Assembly (NCBI GenBank): GCA_012931725.1
Contig: CM022951.1
Coordinates: 73,078,832 to 73,142,831 of the forward strand
Length of the DNA stretch: 64,000 nt
Direction: 5' to 3'
From: Litsea cubeba
Lineage: Eukaryota; Streptophyta; Magnoliopsida; Laurales; Lauraceae
The notes below the pieces were generated by a model. That model saw only the letters and a program-made list of their open reading frames with translations. It made no database searches and was not told the origin of the DNA. This document shows positions 60,042-64,000 of the stretch, piece by piece. Position 1 is the stretch's first letter; each line of letters begins with the position of its first letter. Both the position numbers and the translations under genes were made by a program.

Positions 60042-60337
60042 GTATGAGAGATGCTCCTATGAGAGCATCTCTCACCTTACTATGAGAGATAAGGTGACGG
60101 CCTTCACATTTAAGTTTTTTGCATTGGATATGGATGTGAGGGCCCCCACCCAATCTCTCATAATAAGGTAAGCATCATCTCATTAGGAAGTGTGTTTTTG
60201 TGGCTCTTTTTTTTGTAATATTACAAGGCAGTCAACCCCAATCTCATTAGGAAGTCTCGTTTGTGACACTGAAACACCACGCAAGGTTTTGGGGAGTTTT
60301 CTTCTGCCGGAGTCCTGCAGAGCCCTGTGGATTTCTG
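59741..60337. other. repeat-rich intergenic DNA
   Basis: Short CA, TA and GTAT microsatellites (59745-59760, 60005-60045). A small hairpin formed by AGAGATGCTC and its complement GAGCATCTCT lies at about 60047-60070. No gene seen. Confidence 0.5.
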
Positions 60338-60345
60338 GTTGGCAC

Positions 60346-61221
60346 TAGGGCCGGCTCGAGACAATTCGAGGCCTAAAGCGACGATCATAAATTAGGCCTT
60401 TTATATGTTTTAATATTATTATAAATATTTTATTTAAATTTTATTCTTCTTGCTTTTTTATGATGCGAAATTACTAATTAAGTTTTTATATTCAAGTTTT
60501 GCTAACCAATCTTAAGCCACCTCCAAAACCCATATGAGAAATTTGGGCCCATCCCAAAACTCACATGAAAATCTTGGGTTACAAAACCCAACTACCTATT
60601 TGCCTCCAACCCCCCGCACCATGAGTCAGGACCATCCAAGATAGACTTCAGAGGTGTGCCCCACGTATTGGATGTTCCAGATACACAGTACTCATATGCA
60701 CCGTGGGCAAGTGAATAAATTCCGGTGGGGGCCCATTATTTATCTTAAATTTTAAGATCTATTATTAGGGTTGAAACCCCAAGCTATAGATTTATTACAA
60801 CCACATCATGGATCAAATCTGAATGGGCACCTATTGAAATAGGATGCACAAAAATAATGAGAAACGCTTGTAAAATAAGTTCATGACTAAATATATGGCT
60901 GAGATTTGATACACATGGACTGCTAAAAATATAATGGTGTGCTAAAATCAATTGGACTCCTAGCCATAGAAATATAAGGGGCAATTTGAAAATATAATGG
61001 GCATAAATGACACTTTAAAGGCCCCATGAAAATATTGGTGGTATCTTCTCAAATTATTATGGGGCCTTATATTTTGGGGAGAAAAAAAAGGGATGGCAGT
61101 TAACAAGTTTTCTATTTAGAAATTTTAAAAGAAGTCATATGCTATTATGGATTTTTTTTTGTGCCTTATTTTTTGGGGCCTAAAGCAATTGCTTTCTTGG
61201 CCTTATGGTTCAGCCGCCCTG
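60346..61221. mobile_element. 876-bp hAT-type non-autonomous element
   Basis: The ends TAGGGCCGGCT and, reverse-complemented from the right, CAGGGCGGCTGA each continue into a GGCCTAAAGC block (GAGGCCTAAAGCGA left, GGGGCCTAAAGCAATTGC right). The flanks GTTGGCAC (60338-60345) and GTCGGCAC (61222-61229) are an 8-bp duplication with one mismatch. No transposase is encoded. Confidence 0.85.
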
Positions 61222-61229
61222 GTCGGCAC

Positions 61230-61640
61230 CCTTAGTACATTGGTCAGTGCTTTACAGTGTTTGGTGTAGATTGAAAATCTTGCACCATCAATGACTCTAT
61301 GGATGAAAATTTCACCTAGTTGGTTTGCACTTTGTCCAACCTACTCTAATCTATCTTTTTTTTTTTTTTTTTTAATATTCTCACCAAGCCCTCTCACTCT
61401 CACCGCAAGTGGTAAAGGTGGCAGTGGACCTGGATACTGCAGAGGTCGGGCCCGTTTATACTCGCCGTGTAGAAGTGTGCTTGATGGGCTAGACACGTGC
61501 CTCTAATATGGGGCCAATCTAGTAAATTGGTTGGACCCTGGCAGTACATTACAAAGGACTGGTGGTCTAAAATTTGAATCGAACACCAATCACAACGAAC
61601 AGTTTGACCAAGTTATCCCAGCCATCTATTTGTTTTTTAG
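61230..61640. other. intergenic DNA, no gene seen
   Basis: Contains a T-tract at about 61356-61373 and otherwise unremarkable sequence. Confidence 0.4.
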
Positions 61641-61649
61641 AGTAATACT

Positions 61650-61778
61650 ACCTACATATACTTTTTGGCATGAATCTTGAATAAATTTCTATGTTACCCC
61701 TTAAATATCAGTGATATTCAACTGGTAACATAATGGTTTGTTCAAGATTTATGCCAAAAAGTATGGTCAGGTAGACTT
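61650..61778. repeat. near-perfect ~125-bp hairpin (MITE or small-RNA precursor candidate)
   Basis: The left arm CTACCTACATATACTTTTTG then GCATGAATCTTGAATAAATT pairs with right, reverse-complemented, GTCTACCTGACCATACTTTT then TGGCATAAATCTTGAACAAA. The stem continues through TATGTTACC and closes at a small AATATCAGTGATATT loop. Confidence 0.85.
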
Positions 61779-62062
61779 TGAAATGATTATCATCAAAAGC
61801 CTCGTTGTTTGCATTAAAATATATAAGAATTGAATACATATAAATTGAGATAATTCATATTATAAGTGGTTAAAAATGAAGAATCTGATAATAAAAAAAA
61901 AATAAATGCATCTTGTGTAAAGAAAAAAAAAATCATAGTAAATGAATCTGATTAGCCTTTTGGAGAAGAGCTGAAGCCTTCTAGAGGTAAATAGGAAGGG
62001 CGACAGCTCGAACAATTTATGTCCATATAGATAATATTGGATCTAAAGGGCTGGTTACTGGT

Positions 62063-62492
62063 TAAGGTGTTCATGGGCAGGCTGGTCTGAGGTATATCCA
62101 GGCCCATCCGGACTCTAAAAAGACAGGCCCGTATCCTGACATGGACATTAAGCGTCTGGCTCAAGCTCAGTCCGTCAGGTGCGGCCCTGCCCATTTGGTC
62201 AATCATTGGACTATTGGAGGCCAGTCGACCTTTTTATGACTTGCTTGGGCTTTCTGCGACTTGTTTGAGCAAATTAGTTATTAGTCACTAAAATACATGC
62301 ATTACTCATTGGGACCAGGCCAGACCGGCCTTTCAACTTTCTATCATTTAATCCAAGCTTGCCCCCAAATATTAATTGGGCAAGGATATAAATACTGGCC
62401 CAGCAAGAGTTCTAAAAGTCAAGGCCCAATTCTGACCCAAAGTGAGCTCGACCCGGGTCAGGTACGGCTGGTCTAGCCCTTGAGCACCCTTA
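62063..62492. mobile_element. probable hAT-like MITE
   Basis: Left end TAAGGTGTTCATGGGCAGG; right end reverse-complemented TAAGGGTGCTCAAGGGCTAG. The interior has CAGGCCC/GGGCC-type blocks. The flanking octamers TTACTGGT and GTGGTGGT match at only 5 of 8 positions, so the boundary is not certain. Confidence 0.55.
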
Positions 62493-62499
62493 GTGGTGG

Positions 62500-62960
62500 T
62501 CTATATATATATATATGAAGATCCAGATCATTCAACTGGATTGGTCATCAGAGCCACAGTGAAGTGAAATGGAACATAGCTTTCCCAATCAGACAGGAAA
62601 AAAATGTCCCGTAAAAGAAGATAGAGCTAATGAAGCATGATTCAAAATATCTGATGATTGAAAGTTTAAACGGAGAGCTGAGCGATTATGTTCCATTTCC
62701 CAACCACTGCTCACCAGATGAATGTGGATTGGTGAAACAAGAGCTCCTGCAGACTTGTGGCCCGTCTGCAAACAAGATTCAATTGGATTGTGCACTGTAA
62801 TAAGCATTTTTTACAATATCAATATCTGCTATACCCAAGAGGGAACAAATTTTCTTTTTCTTTCTTTTTTTGGGGTGGAGTGGGATCGATGCATGCCTAA
62901 ATTTGCAGAGGTACAGGAACAAGTGCAACGACAATATTGTAATAGAAAGCGAAATTCTAA
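62500..62960. other. intergenic DNA, no gene seen
   Basis: AT-rich with a T-tract near 62855. No gene or repeat could be supported. Confidence 0.4.
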
Positions 62961-62966
62961 GTGCAC

Positions 62967-63120
62967 CGATGGGGAGCCCTTGGATCCCAGGCGCACATGG
63001 GATCCAAGGGCTCCCATGGGGAGCCGGGCCACAGCCCGAGCTCCCCATCGGTGCAGGTAGCAGGTCTCTAATCGATATTTGGATGGGGACCTAGGGGGGT
63101 CGGTCCAAAAAACCGACCCC
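62967..63120. repeat. GC-rich compound hairpin
   Basis: The outer arms CACCGATGGGGAGC (about 62962) and GCTCCCCATCGGTGC (about 63041) pair with each other. An inner hairpin is made by CCCTTGGATCCC and GGGATCCAAGGG around AGGCGCACAT. A second hairpin at about 63090-63118 is formed by GGGGGGTCGGT and ACCGACCCCCC around CCAAAAA. The region is markedly more GC-rich than its surroundings. Confidence 0.85.
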
Positions 63121-63129
63121 CCCAGTCGG

Positions 63130-63808
63130 TCCAAATAGCACGGCTGATTGTAATATGGTGAAACATGGACAGGAAGAAGGATGACAGGAACCTTTTTGTA
63201 GTTATTTGACTTTTGAAGTTTTTTGGGAGGATATGACAGGAATCAGCAGCACATTTTAGGAAACTATAAAACCATCTAATAGCTGGGTTCATTATGGACT
63301 GATTAAAATACTTAAATGGGGGTTTTTTGAGTAATAAATTTCAGCTACTGTGGACGTGTGTGGATGGACTATGGACCTTCCATGAGCACTCATAGGGCAT
63401 AAGGGAAAAAAGTGGCTTCTAAGGCAAAATCTGAACATGAAAGGCACTTCTTCCCCTTCAGCATTGCTTGCACCAACAATATGGGCCATACTGCAAGCAT
63501 CCTCCCAACCCTCTCTAAAATGAGAAACTGGTTCTCAAATATATTCATGTACTGTTAACATATATATAATTGTCGTTCCTATGTAAAACGTGTATAGTAC
63601 TGACCATTCCAAGAAAAAGGAAAAAACATATAGGAAAACTAGAGAGCATGAACTCTTTATTCAGTCTTAAGTATAGCATTTACAAACTAAAATTGTGCAA
63701 CCAAAACAATCAGCCACGATACGTACAGTGGGAACAAAAAGTAAAAGAGTGTTCAATTAATGAGCTATTCATGTGTTGTGTAGTGAAAAAATGTTCATAT
63801 CCAGTAAC
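63130..63808. other. intergenic DNA and probable 3' UTR of the right-edge gene
   Basis: No reading frame of note. The part nearest 63808 presumably includes the 3' UTR of the minus-strand gene; TTTATT motifs near 63657 could be its poly(A) signal. Confidence 0.35.
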
Positions 63809-63976
63809 TCAAGCAGCTGCAGCAGACTTACTAGTACTAGCTTCAGTGGCAGTGCTATGTCTGAAGTCAATAATACCAGCTAGACCACGTCCCCTGGTGG
63901 TGCTCTCTAACTCATGAAGCTTGTGCTTAAGAACCTCTACTTCTCTTGCTATGTCTTCATTCTTTTGCTTTATTGC
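63809..63976 (-). CDS. last exon of an unrecognised coiled-coil protein (5' part outside window)
   Basis: A terminal exon on the minus strand with acceptor CAATTAG at its 5' side and a TGA at 63809. It encodes 55 residues: AIKQKNEDIAREVEVLKHKL, then HELESTTRGRGLAGIIDFRH, then STATEASTSKSAAAA. The first half has a heptad-like pattern of a coiled coil. The second half is a Gly/Arg turn (TTRGRGLAGII) and an Ala/Ser-rich tail. Codon phase is 0 at the acceptor and no stop interrupts it. The composition looks like real coding sequence, but I do not recognise the family, and the rest of the gene lies to the right of the window. Confidence 0.6.
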   Translation of the reverse strand, partial: AIKQKNEDIAREVEVLKHKLHELESTTRGRGLAGIIDFRHSTATEASTSKSAAAA

Positions 63977-64000
63977 CTAATTGAACATCAGAGTTAGAGC

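Overview
This is nuclear DNA from a flowering plant. The genes are split by GT-AG introns of about 0.1 to 2.6 kb, the intergenic DNA is AT-rich and packed with small DNA transposons, and every recognisable protein is a plant family (VOZ, WOX, RABA1, SOFL, HHO/NIGT1). There are no viral, bacterial or organellar genes. The lineage cannot be fixed from the sequence; gene structure and repeat style would fit a magnoliid or early-diverging eudicot, but that is a guess.

Genes, left to right: the 3' two exons of a VOZ zinc-finger transcription factor (+, 1088-2357); a complete nine-exon REX4-type DEDDh exonuclease gene (-, 5945-10977); a complete five-exon RING-H2 E3 ubiquitin ligase gene of the MBR/HIP type (+, 12727-16935); a complete two-exon RABA1 small GTPase gene (-, 19359-22558); a complete three-exon WOX8/9 (STIMPY-like) homeobox gene (-, 29390-31395); a complete seven-exon RTN4IP1-like mitochondrial quinone oxidoreductase gene (+, 48538-58506); and the last exon of an unrecognised coiled-coil protein (-, 63809-63976). 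For each complete gene the exon phases add up to an uninterrupted reading frame. RABA1, the RING ligase, REX4 and RTN4IP1 appear, from memory, to match a run of neighbouring loci in Arabidopsis (AT3G15060-AT3G15090), so the window may preserve an old syntenic block whose members are now separated by transposons.

Between and inside the genes are many mobile elements: several Mutator-like (MULE) or foldback elements with 8-9 bp target duplications (22977-24193, 24520-26577, 39496-40918, 47116-47899 and probably about 42530-44900); hAT-type MITEs with 8-bp duplications (23653-24126, 27636-27814, 60346-61221 and others); an Au-like SINE; a LINE-derived RNase H fossil; and a degraded hAT transposase. 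The foldback element at 39496-40918 carries pieces of two host genes (a GH43-like arabinanase/levansucrase-fold gene and a SOB-FIVE-LIKE gene).

The most unusual signal is a set of three long-TIR elements. They share the terminus GAGGAWTTWA followed by a GGAAAA box, but each carries its own repeated perfect or near-perfect DNA palindrome: a GGTCGATATTGACC type, a CGGGGATATCCCCG type (about ten copies) and a GCGACACTAGTGTCGC type. This suggests one transposon lineage in which the internal palindromic module is swapped while the termini stay constant.
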